64,000 nt of DNA from Symsagittifera roscoffensis (lineage: Eukaryota; Xenacoelomorpha; Acoela; Convolutidae). The stretch covers positions 22,525,254-22,589,253 of the forward strand of contig NC_087065.1 of assembly GCF_963678635.1 (NCBI RefSeq), in the 5' to 3' direction. The position numbers and the translations under genes are program-made. A model generated the notes under the pieces. That model was not told where the DNA came from. It ran no database searches and worked only from the letters and a program-made list of their open reading frames with translations. Positions within the stretch are counted from its first letter, which is position 1, and each line of letters starts with the position of its first letter. Shown piece after piece: positions 47,348 to 59,600 of the stretch.

Positions 47348-47590
47348 ATGAGGAAAAACAACAAAGAGTGTACAAGGAAAGTGTACAACCTGAATGCTCT
47401 TATAAAGCAGAGTTTATCTTCTACTCGCATTCCGTCTGTTTTAGAACCACGACACCTCTACAGGACCGATCAGAAGCGACCAGACGGTTTGACGCTCGTT
47501 CCATGGGCTGTTGGTAAGCAGCTCTTATGGGATGTAACGGTAGTGTGCCAGTCGGTCATATCTGGAAGTTTGACCTTGAGGAACACTTAA
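47348..47590 (+). pseudogene. Fragment of a non-LTR retroelement ORF, unit 1
   Basis: 80 codons with IPSVLEPRHLYRTDQKRPDG and LTLVPWAVGKQLLWDVTVV. The signature KRPDGxTLxPW...LxWDxT is a peptide I recall as common downstream of reverse transcriptases in invertebrate retroelements, resembling a PD-(D/E)XK-type motif. The fragment is preserved almost unchanged in both tandem units. It is too short to be a working enzyme. Confidence 0.45.
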
Positions 47591-48276
47591 TACGTGGTTT
47601 TGGAATGAAGTTTAATTTTTCAAAAATTTGAATGGAGCCTGTCATGCTCAGTTTTCTCGCGACAACTGAAAACATCAATCTAAAGTCAGAACAACCGAAT
47701 TACAATTGCGGGAAAGTTATCAAATAAAAACAGTGGGAAATTGCTATTCGCAATTTCCGTCGTAGAAAACGAGAGTAGAGCTGTCCTATCTGATATAGGA
47801 GACAGAACAATTACAAGTGCAGATCAAGAGTCAACGGAACCAGAGTGAACGTTCAATGGAAAGGTAGACAACTGAAGTCTCCCAATGGTTCAGATCCAAA
47901 ACTACATTCTTGAATTAAAACTCATTTCCTTCAGTTGGAACTTATCGTGAGAAAACTTAGTGAATTATATTCGATTATATTCATGCTAGAGTTTTTAATT
48001 AGCTTAATTACTCTGTTTCTCAAGTGTGCTGCTATGTAAGTACCAAATTTAGTTTTCCCGAGTGCATTTTATAATAAGTATGTTGAGGTAAGGCGAGTTT
48101 TAGGTTGATCCATCTGAAATGGATCAAAGTTCCACTGTCCAATAAAAAGTAATTAGCGGATTGCTCCGACCCTGTTTTTAACGGCGTTCGTGTATTTTGG
48201 GTATTTTGAGACCTAAGCATGGGGACGTTCTTATTTTCTAGACTGGGGGGGGGCATTTTGGTAGTGGTGTTTAAGC

Positions 48277-48436
48277 TGTAACGAAGGTCTTAGTCTCATG
48301 TCACAAGTGAATCGAATTATCTCCGACCGTTCGAGGTAGAAAAACACAAGAGATAGTGTCCCTGACTCTTGAGCCAATGGTTATAGGGCCTATTTTTCTT
48401 AAGCCTCAAATGTGACTTAAGTAGGCGACTGTTACA
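48277..48436 (+). repeat. LTR (160 bp), middle
   Basis: Same ends and length as 46617-46776. It is shared between the two tandem units. Confidence 0.8.
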
Positions 48437-48468
48437 CTCATATGTGAATTAAGTAGGCGACTGTTGCA

Positions 48469-48661
48469 TGTAACTAAGTTATTCTGCGCGTTCTGGCCGA
48501 TAGCCCACAACAGTAATGACTTTGTCGACCCGATAGGACCACACAGAACTGGCTTTCGTAGAGATGTTTAAAAGCATATGAAGATGTATTTAGACGCTAG
48601 CCAGTCGATTCATAACCTAGCTTTATTTTCCGTCAATATGTACTTCCGGGCGAATGTTACA
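48469..48661 (+). repeat. Second LTR-like segment, unit 2
   Basis: 193-bp counterpart of 46809-47001, with TGTAAC..GTTACA ends kept. Confidence 0.45.
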
Positions 48662-49005
48662 CGCAGACCAAGGCAATGTTCAGTTCTCTTACGAGTGTTG
48701 ATGTGAAATCTCTGCGTAGATTTTAGAGTGACTTCTTAAGACTTTAAGGTTGTCGTGTGAAAACAGCCTAAAAGAGAAGCTTTATTTCAATACATCTGAA
48801 CCACAAGTGTATGCTGCTTGGTTACCGGTACGTGTGCAACATTTTACTATAACATTCCTGCCCATAAGAGAGAGAATGTAATTAAAATTAACATGACGTT
48901 ATAAGTCTATCAGGCTGCTATTTCCACTAACCGCTTATCATGGGTTAGTTAATTCCCCTAGAGTCCAGTCAAAACCCTTTTTTTTTACCTTAATACTGCG
49001 TCAAG

Positions 49006-49248
49006 ATGAGGAAAAACAACAAAGAGTGTACAAGGAAAGTGTACAACCTGAATGCTCTTATAAAGCAGAGTTTATCTTCTACTCGCATTCCGTCTGTTTT
49101 AGAACCACGACACCTCTACAGGACCGACCAGAAGCGACCAGACGGTTTGACGCTCGTTCCATGGGCTGTTGGTAAGCAGCTCTTGTGGTATGTAACGGTA
49201 GTGTGCCAGTCGGTCATATCTGGAAGTTTGACCTTGAGGAACACTTAA
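49006..49248 (+). pseudogene. Fragment of a non-LTR retroelement ORF, unit 2
   Basis: The same 80-codon fragment as at 47348, with one visible residue change (WDVTVV to WYVTVV). Confidence 0.45.
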
Positions 49249-49936
49249 TACGTGGTTTTGGAATGAAGTTAAATTTTTCAAAAAATTGAATGGAGCCTGT
49301 CATGCTCAGTTTTCTCGCGACAACTGAAAACATCAATCTAAAGTCAGAACAACCGAATTACAATTGCGGGAAAGTTGTCAAATAAAAACAGTGGGAAATT
49401 GCTATTCGCAATTTCCGTCGTAGAAAACGAGAGTAGAGCTGTCCTATCTGATATAGGAGACAGAACAATTACAAGTGCAGATCAAGAGTCAACGGAACCA
49501 GAGTGAACATTCAATGGAAAGGTAGACAACTAAAGTCTCCCAATGGTTCAGATCCAAAACTACATTCTTGTTGAATGAAAACTCATTTCCTTCAGTTGGA
49601 ACTTATCGTGAGAAAACTTAGTGAATTATATTCGATTATATTCATGCTAGAGTTTTTAATTAGCTTAATTACTCTGTTTCTCAAGTGTGCTGCTATGAAA
49701 GTACCAAATTTAGTTTTCCCGAGTGTATTTTATAATAAGCATGTTGAGATAAGGCGAATTTTAGGTTGATCCATCTGAAATGGATCAAAGTTCCACTGTC
49801 TAATAAAAATAACCATACGGACTGTTCCGACCCGGTTTTTAACGGCGTTCGTGTATTTTGGGTATTTTGAGACCTAAGTATGGGGACGTTTTTATTTTCT
49901 AGAGTGGGCGGGGTATTTTGTTAGTGGCCTTTAAGC

Positions 49937-50095
49937 TGTAACGGGTTCTAGTCTCATGTCGCAAGCGAACTGAATTGGCTCCGACCGTTTTTGAGGTAGA
50001 AAACACAAGAGATAGTGTCCCTGACTCTTGAGCCAATGGTTATAGGGCCTATTTTTCTTAAGCCTCATATTTAACCGAAGTAGGCGACTGTTACA
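49937..50095 (+). repeat. LTR (159 bp): 5' LTR of copy 2
   Basis: Begins TGTAACGGG and ends GGCGACTGTTACA. It is followed by the copy-2 leader, which matches the copy-1 leader. Confidence 0.8.
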
Positions 50096-50591
50096 TAGTG
50101 TTTTTATGGCCCTCCTGGGTGTTTTTACGACATCAAGACTACGGAGTCGAACCCACTTGACACAGCTCCGGGCTACATGCCCATTCTAGAGTACCGGTGG
50201 TACGGTTCAGCGGGAACGTGTAAGCCTTCCGGTTGTACCGTGATAGCTTTTTAAGAAAACTTGAGAAAACTTCAAGGCAGGGTCTCGAACGAGGCTTAGC
50301 TAACCGAGTAAGGGGGGTAACTAGGGGGACAAAACACGAGCAAAAAGACAAAAAGCGAAACAAAAACAAGAAAAAAGTATAGAAAAAGGAACAAAAACCA
50401 TAAAACAAAAAAGACAGTGACTTTGACACCAGATTACTTGGATCAAACCTTTATATTAATTAAATAGAAAACCCATACTGTTTTATAAGACCGATCGTTT
50501 CGATCAATCTAGCAATCTAAACCAGTGACTTCAATAAGGTGCCCAAGTGGGGGTCGTTGTTAAGGGTTTTCAGATAGCTTGCAACCTAGCC

Positions 50592-50790
50592 GGACCACTA
50601 GGTGACTTGACTGGAAGAGGTGACCAGCCGAGTGGGAAAGTGGTTCACAAGGACAGAGCGGACCACTAGGAGACTTGACTGGAAGAGGTGACCAGCCGAG
50701 TGGGAAAGTGGTTCACAAGTACTGAGTTGAACCGCTAGGAGACTTGATTGGAAGAGTTGACCAGCCCAGTGGGAAGGTGGTGCTGGTGTC
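50592..50790 (+). repeat. 68-bp tandem repeat, three units
   Basis: Units start at 50592, 50660 and 50729 and carry ACTAGGAGACTTGACTGG, then GGTGACCAGCCGAGTGGG. Copy 1 has two diverged units. Confidence 0.85.
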
Positions 50791-51044
50791 AAGTGCAGTG
50801 CACGTCAAGGGGACAACCAGCACGGGATCGCTACAACAAGAAGAGGACGCACAGGGGTGTTCTCAAGTTGGACAAATGGGTATCGTTAAAATCCACATTA
50901 CATTATAGGAAATAAGTGTAAAATTGGATAAGCGGAGCCCCATTGTTTTGAGCAAGTTTTTACACAAGCAAGCCTGGAAACAGGTCTACGGTTTTCTCTC
51001 AAGAGGTTTAGCACTCGGCGCTTAAGGGATTTCTCGGCTTAAGA

Positions 51045-51124
51045 GGGGGGCTAAAGAGGGGGGAGGTTAGAAGGGGGGCTGGTTAGGTTAAACGTTGATG
51101 GTTGTAAAGTGTAAAAAGGGGGGA
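51045..51124 (+). promoter_or_regulatory. G-rich tract, potential G-quadruplex, copy 2
   Basis: Four G6 runs in the same arrangement as copy 1 at 26875-26946. Confidence 0.55.
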
Positions 51125-51689
51125 CACATTAGAGTAACTAATTGTTCGGCATAGTCGAATTAGTTACATTAGATACGTACACGCGTTGTTTATAAGAAGC
51201 GGATATCCAAATTTAACATCGAGTTAAGGTAGGTACCCTGGTCGGATCGGTAGGGGGGAACGGACACTGACAGTTTTTGTGATACCCCATAAGATCGCCA
51301 GCAGGGGTCAGGAAAACGCGTGGCAATCGGGTACCAGACGTTTTTTCGGGTCACGGTTGACATCTGTCAGCTTTGAATTTTAGGTGGGTTCATCTCTCCG
51401 TTTTTGTAATTTTTCCTGATTAAATTTTTACGTTTTGGTGTGAATTTGTTATTGGTATTTGAACGAACAGGTGATCACAAGATACCTGCGAAGAAGTTGG
51501 GGTTTTAAATTGCCGGAAATATCGAAAGGGAGATAAATACAGGGGGGTCAGCATTTGAAGCTTTTGGCCATTAAGATAGGGTTTTTGGGAAAATTTTTAC
51601 TAGAGCTTAAGTGGTGGTACACGGTACAGTGGTTCAAGAGTCCCCACAAAGAAGAGGAAGAGATCCAACTATCCAGACACTTGGTGACA

Positions 51690-52450
51690 AGTCTTGGGAC
51701 AGTACCGAAGAAGTCTTGGGACATTGCAGTCTGGGGACAGTCTTGGAGCAGTGCAGTCTTGGGACAGTTTTGGGACAGTACAGTCTTGGAACAGTCTTGG
51801 GACGGTGCAGTCTTGGGACAATCTTGGGCCAGAGCAGTCTTGGTACGGTCTTGGGACAATACAGTCTTAGGACACTGGTCCTGGGACAGTGGTCTTGGGA
51901 CAGTAGTCTTGGGACAGTAGTCTTGGGGCAGTAGTCTTGGGACAGTGGTCTTGGGACAGTGGTCTTGGGACAGTGGTCTTGGGACAGTGGTCTTGGGACA
52001 GTGGTCTTGGGACAGTGGTCTTGGGACACTAGTCTTGGACAGTAGTCTTGGTACAGTAGTCTTGGGACAGTGGTATTGGGATAATAGTCTTGGGACACTA
52101 GTCTTGGGACAATAGTCTTGGGACACTAGTCTTGGGACAGTAGTCTTGGGACAGTAGTCTTGGGACAATAGTCTTGGGACACTAGTCCTGGGACAGTAGT
52201 CTTGGGACAGTAGTCTTGGGACACTAGTCTTGGGACAGAAGTCTTGGGACAGTAATCTTAGGGCAAGGGTCTTGGGACAGTAGTCTTGGGAGAGTGGTCT
52301 TGGGACACTAGTCTTTGGACAGTAGTCTTGGGACAGTCGTCTTAGGGCAAGGGTCTTGGGACAGTGGTCTTGGGACACTAACAAGAAGTACTGGGACAGC
52401 ACCGAATAGTCTTGGGACAACAGAGAGAAAGCTTGGGACAGCACGAAGAA
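51690..52450 (+). repeat. 14-bp minisatellite in leader, copy 2
   Basis: About 50 units of GTCTTGGGACAGT(G/A), at the same position as the 21-bp array of copy 1. The core CTTGGGACAG is the same but the period differs, so the two arrays were amplified separately or re-phased. Confidence 0.9.
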
Positions 52451-52675
52451 GTGGGATGACGGTACTAAAGGGTCTTAAGACAGGCCGAAATAATTGAATC
52501 AAAAGCAATAGGACTCTCGATACTGTTAGGATCACGAATTAGTAGGTGTTTAACAAAATCTTAAAAAAAACAGAAAGGTACTTTTTATTATTATTATCAA
52601 AAACTTTATTTTACTTTTAGAATAGGATTTTGTAAATACCAATTGTGTAAATAGAATCAGTTGTAAATAAAAATC

Positions 52676-55059
52676 ATGAGACGGAGCAGGGTACCGGTGG
52701 CTGAAAAAAGATCAACAGAATCAAAGACAAAATACAACTCGTCGCTACGTAGAATGACATCGGTTGGCCCAAGAGTAACAAAGAAGAACTTTTCAGTTGG
52801 CATGGTCAAAACGAGGAGTAGTAGAGAGGACAAAACAAGAGAGGGCGCGGAAGGGAAACAAGCGGAACCCGCCATCGACATTCACCTAGAAACACCAGAC
52901 CAGAGTGTGGAGGAGGTGGAGAAGAAGACGACGGTAACAACACCGATGCCGAATGCAGAGGAACCAAATCCAAAGTCCATGGAGTTCTCGCCGATAGACA
53001 CTGTGGAAGACACAACGGGCAACACGCCAGAAACGGTAAAAGACGAATCTCAAGCAAAAAGAACGTCATTCACTGAAAGGTTGGCAATGATGGTCGGGAT
53101 GAAATCGAGAGAAATAGTGACGGAGGAACCAAAGGCCGAGAAAGGCAAACATTCGGAACAGTTTCCACGAAAACAAAAGACACCGACCAAAACGAAGACC
53201 AGGTGAGACCGGGAGCAGCAGCCGACCAAAGGGCAACAGCTGACCATGAAACAACTTCTCTCGATCTAGGCAATCTAATGGCGAAGCTAGATCAGATCGA
53301 CAAGAGACTAAATCACAGCGAGGAGGATAGAGAGGTGATAAAGAAAGAATTAAGATACAACAAACATGAGTATCTGGACAACTATTTTAATCTGGCGAGA
53401 GCGACAGAGGAAAAGCTTCAGCAGATGTCGGACAAGGTAGATACCACTGATGGAGATATGACGCAGTGAACAGCCAGTTGGGGAGTTTGGAAACGAGAAT
53501 GGACACAATGAGTAGGGACCAGGCTGAGAGTTCATGTGCAATACAGGCAAAACTAGACGCCATCTTGAGGAACTCTAAGTCACAGGACAGGCCGGCAATG
53601 GAACGAACGCAAGGCAATAGAGTTGACTTTGTGGAACCACAACGGAACAAACGGCAATCAACACCTTTACCATTACCCCGGGATGCCGCGAGTACAGCAG
53701 CGGGGGGCAAAACGATTATGAAAAATGGAACAGCAAACACGACGAGTGGTCCAGGGGACTCCATGACTCACAACAACGTGGGACCGGATTTCATGACGTG
53801 GGCAAGCACCTGGGAAATGATGAACAAGACACTAGAAGCCTTCGCCACGAGGAACACCGACTCGAGTGACAGAGGAAGCAACAAATCCAGGAAAACTTTC
53901 AAAAAACCGAAAGAATTCAAGGATGCTTCAGATGGATGCATTGACATTTGGGTAGAAGTCATGAGATTGCAATTGGAACAAGACAACTTGAACGATGAGA
54001 GGCAAGCATGCACAGCGATACTCAGCAACTTGGAAGGAACGGCGTTGAAATGCGTGGTTGCGAAGAAGGAAGAGGAACGCGACACTGCGGATAAAATCTT
54101 CGAGATATTGTTGAATCGATTCGGGTCAGGCGTGAATGGTCATCAAGCGATGATGCGATTTGAAAAGAGAAGGCAAAGGGACGATGAATCGATAGACAGG
54201 TTCCTAGATTATCTTGAGAGCTTGAGACGAAGGAGTGACCCTGAAGAGTCCACCGACAGAAGAAACTTTAGCATCGCCTCAAAGTTCATTGATGGGGTAA
54301 AGAGTGATGACTTGAGAACAATGTTAGCAACATACTATTCATTGTCGAAAGATAGTGCACCGACTCCAGAAGAGATGGGGCAGAAGTCGAGAGAGTACAT
54401 GCTAATGAAACCCAAGAAATACTCATATTCAGATAACAGGAATATGCAAGGGGGAGCCAACCACAAGGTCGTCATGGTACAAGCCTAGAGATGACATGGA
54501 CAAACGTAGATCGTGCGCGAACTGCGGGTCAGGTGATCATCACGTGGCAGATTGCACGACATACAAGCAGGGCATGAAAAGTCTGGGGTACGCACCAGAT
54601 GAGGAGGACATGAGCCAGATGGAACAACACGAGTACTATAGTGGTTTAATCATCGAGATAGGTGCAAGATGCTTCTTCTGCAATCAAGAGGGGCACTTCA
54701 GGATGGATTGTCCTTTGTTTTGGGAGGCGGTCAAGAACCAGAGTCACCCCAAACATAAATTGGCTTTAGCGGCAGTGCAGAATTGGCGAAATAGACAAAC
54801 GGAGTTTGAAACAAAAAACATGGAAGCACCGAGTACGGAACTGCCAACGAAGACAGTGAAGGCGGTAATGCAGGTTAACAATGCGATAGAGTCCACGGCC
54901 AGGAACGCCCTAGAGATAAATTATGAGAAAGCGGCGTCAGAGGCAATCAACAAGGTGAAACAGGACCTAGCAACGAAGGAAATAGAGCAACGGTTGAAGC
55001 AAGAGATCGACAGACAGAGATTAAATGAGACACTAATAGTCAAAGTGCTGCTGTTTTAG
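52676..55059 (+). pseudogene. gag: Gag polyprotein, copy 2, broken
   Basis: Starts at ATG 52676 (MRRSRVPVAEKRS). Same parts as copy 1: acidic N-terminus, helical stretch (LGNLMAKLDQIDKRLN), gag core (WVEVMRLQLEQDNL, about 53950) and two CCHC knuckles (CANCGSGDHHVADC, about 54517; CFFCNQEGHFRMDC, about 54671). Frameshifts near 53200, 53465 and 54490 break it. It ends at a deletion joint near 55037, where linker sequence runs straight into sequence that in copy 1 lies after the protease. Confidence 0.85.
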
Positions 55060-55356
55060 GAAGATCCTTCTCGATAACCAAGAGCGGTCTCTGCGTCAGT
55101 GTCTTGTTGAATACTCTTGATATACCAATCACGATACAGAGGGGGAGTAAGCTGGGATATGCTTTACCCGTTAAAACTCGATATGAATTGACTGAAAATT
55201 CAAAACAAAATGAAGTTGTTGATTAAACCAATCATAGGGACAAAATTTGTATCTTGAGACGATTGAAGAAAATAAAAAGTTCAGCAGGTTAAGTCAGAGA
55301 CGGACGATGGGCTATCGAGCTGTTCGAACTTTCCGGAACGGCCCACACTAGTTGAA
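55037..55356 (+). pseudogene. Post-protease remnant after a ~1-kb deletion, copy 2
   Basis: AATGAGACACTA (copy 1 equivalent about 31223) joins AGTCAAAGTGCTGCTG (copy 1 equivalent 32264). The missing ~1,030 bases contain the D-T-G active site and most of the protease. The surviving text codes for the protease-RT connector with stops. Confidence 0.8.
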
Positions 55357-56514
55357 ATGCAAAGTGATAAACCGGTCCTCGAAGCCATCAAGGACGTACT
55401 AGAACGGAACGAGGAAGTTTTTTCGAGACATAAGGCAGACATCGGGTGTTGTAGTTTTGTTGAGCATGAAATATAACTTGAAGAGAATGCGGTACCACAC
55501 AGGGAGGGGGCGAGTCGCATAACCCCCCGCAAATCAGAGGCATGTAGGAAAAAAATAGAGACATTACTAGAGTACGACATGATAGAACCATCCAAGTCAC
55601 CGTGGGCGTGTGGAGTAGTGATGGCCAAAAAGAAAGGCGACCAATTGAGGTTTTGCTGTTACTTTCGGTATCTGAACTCCGTCACGGTGAAGGATGCCTA
55701 TCCCATACCTAGGATTGACGAGAGCCTCTCGAAGTTGTTTGACGCAAAATTTTTTACAACTCTTGATTTAGGTTCACCGTTCTGGCAAGTCCCGCTGAGG
55801 AAGCAAGACAGAGACAAAACAGGGTTCGCTTGCGAGTTAGTGCTGTTTCAATGGAAACGGATGCTGTTTGGTCTTTGCAATGCCACAGCCACGTTTCAAC
55901 GGTTGATGGCACATGCACTGATAGGAGTGACAAAGAAGTACGGCAATCTGATAATGTGCTATGTGGATGACGTGGTAAAAGCGACGCCCACACTAGAAGA
56001 CCATATCGAGCGACTGGACGAGGTGTTTGCATGTATGAAGAGGTCGGGGCTAAAGTGTAAACCGTCAAAGTGCGATATAGTCAAGGATTCCATAAAATAC
56101 TTGTGCAGAATGGTGGACAGGCACGGCATCAGGCCGGATCCAGATGCAGTGGAAGCAGTTCTAAGTTGGAAATCGCCAAAAAAGGAACATAAGTTGATGA
56201 GCTTCCTGGGTTTTGCGAACTACTACAGGGGAATTCATCAAGAGCTATGCGTACAAGGTATACCCGATGCAACAGTTAATGAGACACAAAGGCAAGAATT
56301 TCACGTGGAACAACGCAGCAGAAGAATCATTCCAGAGAATAAAGAAATAATTGTGCGAGGCACCGGTTTTGGGGATGCCAACGGAAAAAGGGATGTACGT
56401 GGTGGATACGGACGCGTCAGTAGTCGCGATTTCTGGAATTCTCCATCAGGAACAAGAATGGAACGGGAAGACAGTCTTAAGACCAATAGCATACGGGAGC
56501 AAACTCTTGAGTGA
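55357..56514 (+). pseudogene. pol: Reverse transcriptase, copy 2, broken
   Basis: RT with all core motifs: LRFCCYFRYLNSVTVKDAYP, FTTLDLGSPFWQVPL (motif A Asp), FGLCNATATFQRLM (motif B) and MCYVDDVV (motif C, about 55957), then LKCKPSKC and FLGFANYYRG. There is one in-frame TAA at about 55471. A 1-base insertion near 56230 moves the frame before RNase H, which begins in the frame at 56351. This is the better-preserved RT of the two copies. Confidence 0.88.
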
Positions 56515-56655
56515 CACAGAAATGAAGTACGTTGCGCCGAAAGCAGAGATGTTCGCAGTAATTACTTTTGTCGAGAAATACAGAGCATATTTGGCAGTGA
56601 ACCGTTTAAGCTGCGTGTCGACAACAGGGCACTCAGCTGGCTGAAGACGTACTCA
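56351..56655 (+). pseudogene. pol: RNase H N-terminal part, copy 2
   Basis: Contains MYVVDTDASVVAISGIL (first Asp) and PKAEMFAVITFVEKYRAYL (Glu). A 1-base deletion near 56593 shifts the frame. The rest (RVDNRALSWL, DRYIGRW-like, HQNADSLS) continues from 56656. Confidence 0.8.
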
Positions 56656-59600
56656 ATGGACCAGAGGTACATTGGGAGATGGATAGTTCGCTTGGATGGG
56701 TACAACATGATAATTGAGCATAGTACAAGGGACAAACATCAGAATGCCGATAGCTTGAGTAAGAAGACGGAGTTCTACGAGAGGCAGGAACAGAGGGAGG
56801 CGGACAGGGCCGAGATTAAAGATGGCTTCTCCTTCATGGACAAAGAAACGTATGACAGTCTCCCACTCACGAGATGGCTAGACAAGTCAAGCAAACCGAT
56901 AGAGGATCATCCCGAATTACCAGAAGAGCCCCAAAAGAAAACAATCCTGAAGAGGAAACGAGGGATACCGATAGAGATAATGCTCAAGTCGAAGATCTTG
57001 AGAGAGACGCTCAAGGCAAAAGGTTATGATCTCAACCAGGTGGAAACGGGAGATACTCAGGTAGATGAAGTGGAGGTGGAGTTGTGGAGGTTACTTGAGA
57101 AATTGGCAGATGAAAAACCCGTGAACGTAGGAAAAGATAGGGAGGAACCGGAAGTCACGATACTGCGAAGGAGTGAGACAGTTGACAATGCAGACTCTCC
57201 AAGAGGAAGCGGTACTGATAGCAAAGAAGTCGTGCGGTCACTGGTTGACAAAATCCGTGATAACATACTTGAGCGGACTCAAGTTAGGAAGAAGAAAGTG
57301 GCGTTTAAGGAAGAAGCTGAACAACTGGGACTAGGTCACGAGTCCGGGGAGTGGTCCATGTCCACGGAAGAGGAAGAAACCGGAGAAAAGAAATTGTCCG
57401 GGGAGTGTGAAGCATGGGATGAAGATTCGGAAAAGAGCAGCGATGATCAGGATAGTCTATTCATGATACTGGCAGAAGAGAAGATGAGACACCGCGACAG
57501 GGAGCTACAAACAGATCCATCCTCAGGAACGTACAACTTGGATGAACAAGAAGTACAAGGAAGTGAAGAACTTGAGGAAATTGCGGTATCGAGGAAACCA
57601 TTCAGGGAACTATCATGCAACTCAAATGTCAGAACAAATCTGTTGCCAGAAGATGATATGAAGATCGTGAAGAGGATAATATGCGTGAAGTTGAATGATG
57701 ATATCTACAACCCTGGGGAAATGAATGGACAGATCATGGCACTAAAGGAACATGTCAAAGCGAGATATAAGCTGTCGGATCTGATAAGAGCCCAAACGAA
57801 TAACAAGATGACAAGCAACCTCTCCAAATGGATCCGGACGGGATCCAAGGAGAAAGGGGAACTTGAAGAAGACAGCTACAAGATCTTGAGCCAGTTCTAC
57901 AAAGAAAACAAAGATTTACTCTATCACACAGCTGACGGGGTGGTAGCGTGCAAGAGAAAAGATGAGGAGAAGATATTACACAAGCACAACCTCATCATAT
58001 TACCACAATTGTATCAAACGGAGGTGCTATTCAGATCGCACGATCAGATGGGGCACCAGGGGATAGACAAAGTGCAAGAGAGAATACTTCACAGGTTTGA
58101 TTGGCCAGGATTGAGGAAAGCTTGCGAGAGATGGGTGAATGCATGCCTGGTATGCCTGCAGCTAAAAGACCCAAGGAAGATGAAGTTCCCACTCAAGTCC
58201 GTTGAGAGCTCGGAGTTTAACGAGGTGGTGCAGATAGACCATCAAAAGATCTGCATGACGGGGTCGGGATATAACCAGATACTGGTTATAATAGATCACT
58301 TCACAAAGTTGGCAGAAGCAGTTCCGTGTCAGACAACCTCAGCAGAGGAAACTTGTGACCACCTCATAACGCATTGGATATCACGATACGTCTGTCCAAT
58401 GACTTTTCAGTCAGACAACGGCAAAGCCTTTGTGGGGGAATTGACAAAGGAGTTGATGAAGAGGTCACACATTGCTCAAGCACACTCAACAACCTACCAT
58501 CCTCAGACCATCGGGCTGGTAGAGAGACAGAATAGAACGTTGGTGAATATGTTGAGCGTATACTGCTCAAGATACATGACGGACTGGGATAAATATCTGC
58601 CGCAAGTCGTAGGGGCCTACAACAGTACGCAACACTCAACAACGGGCATCAGTCCTTTCATGGTGTTGACGGGCAGGGAGAGAGCAATGCTCCTGACATT
58701 CTTTTACCCGGAATACGAAGGGAAGAGGAAGTCGCCTCAAGCTTACGTGAATGAAGCGATCTGGAGACAGCAGGAGCTAAACGAACTCTGCAGGAGGAAC
58801 ACTGCGCAAGCACAAATGAGACAGCGCGAGAAATATGATGAAAAGATATTACAGGCGAAGCCATATGAAGTGGGCCAGTATGTGTGGGTCTTCCAGAAAG
58901 TCATACCGCCCAAAGGGACAAGGAAAATACCAAAGAAATGGAGAGGACCATTCATGATAACGGAAGTACACCAACAAGGACGGTTCTACCGCTTGAAAAC
59001 GGGGCGAGCAGCACTTTATGAAAATCTGAAGCCTCATGTCCCATCCCCAGAGGACTGGTGTATACCACAGGACATGGAGGGACTTGAGTACCTACTGGTG
59101 GAGCCAGCGTGTGAAGTGAACGAAAGCGGCACCAGAGAGAAAAATGATGGCAACGAGAACTTGAGTTTGGACGACAATGAAAAGATAGAAGCGGACTCGG
59201 AGGCGGAATCCTTTGTGGAAGAAGACTGGAACGATCCGGAACAAGGTGAGGTGCCGAAGTGGACAGAACCAGACTTGTCAATACCAGCGGGGACAAGCAG
59301 TGGCAATCGCAAACGGACAGGCATGAGGTACAAAAGGTACGGAGACGATTTCCTGATTGACAAGATACAGCCCGATGACCTAAGCAAAGAGCTACTAATT
59401 GTGGGCGAACTGGCAGCCGATGGTGAATGGCAAATTATCAATGATAATGAACACTACCCACAGGAAGACTACTCGACACCAGAGTGGGAGACGGATTTGG
59501 AACAGAGCGAGATAGAGAGGAGGGAGAATACGAACTTGAGGATATTAGAATGGATGCGCGATGTCAAGAACGGAAGCGGCGAAGGACAAACCATACAACA

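Larger units (their letters stand above)
46617..48436 (+). mobile_element. Non-autonomous LTR unit 1
   Basis: LTR (46617-46776), a 1.5-kb internal part without gag or pol, and the next LTR (48277-48436). The internal part ends with the same ~200-bp 3' tail as the giant element, so it probably moved using that element's enzymes. A 32-bp tandem duplication of the LTR end (CTCATATGTGAATTAAGTAGGCG...) lies at 46777-46808. Confidence 0.65.
48277..50095 (+). mobile_element. Non-autonomous LTR unit 2
   Basis: A second copy of the same LTR-internal unit, offset by about 1660 bases, ending in the 5' LTR of giant copy 2. The LTR-internal-LTR-internal-LTR order suggests recombination between LTRs rather than three independent insertions. 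Confidence 0.65.
50096..51689 (+). other. 5' leader of copy 2
   Basis: Non-coding and collinear with 25923-27574. A candidate primer-binding site TGGCCCTCCTGGGTG lies at 50107. A ~68-bp unit is repeated three times at 50592-50790. The G-rich tract is at 51045-51124. Confidence 0.7.

Noticed and set aside
51548..52444. Minus-strand 298-codon frame rich in SQDYCPKT
   Set aside because: Same cause: the 14-bp CTTGGGACAG minisatellite. No domain, and low complexity.
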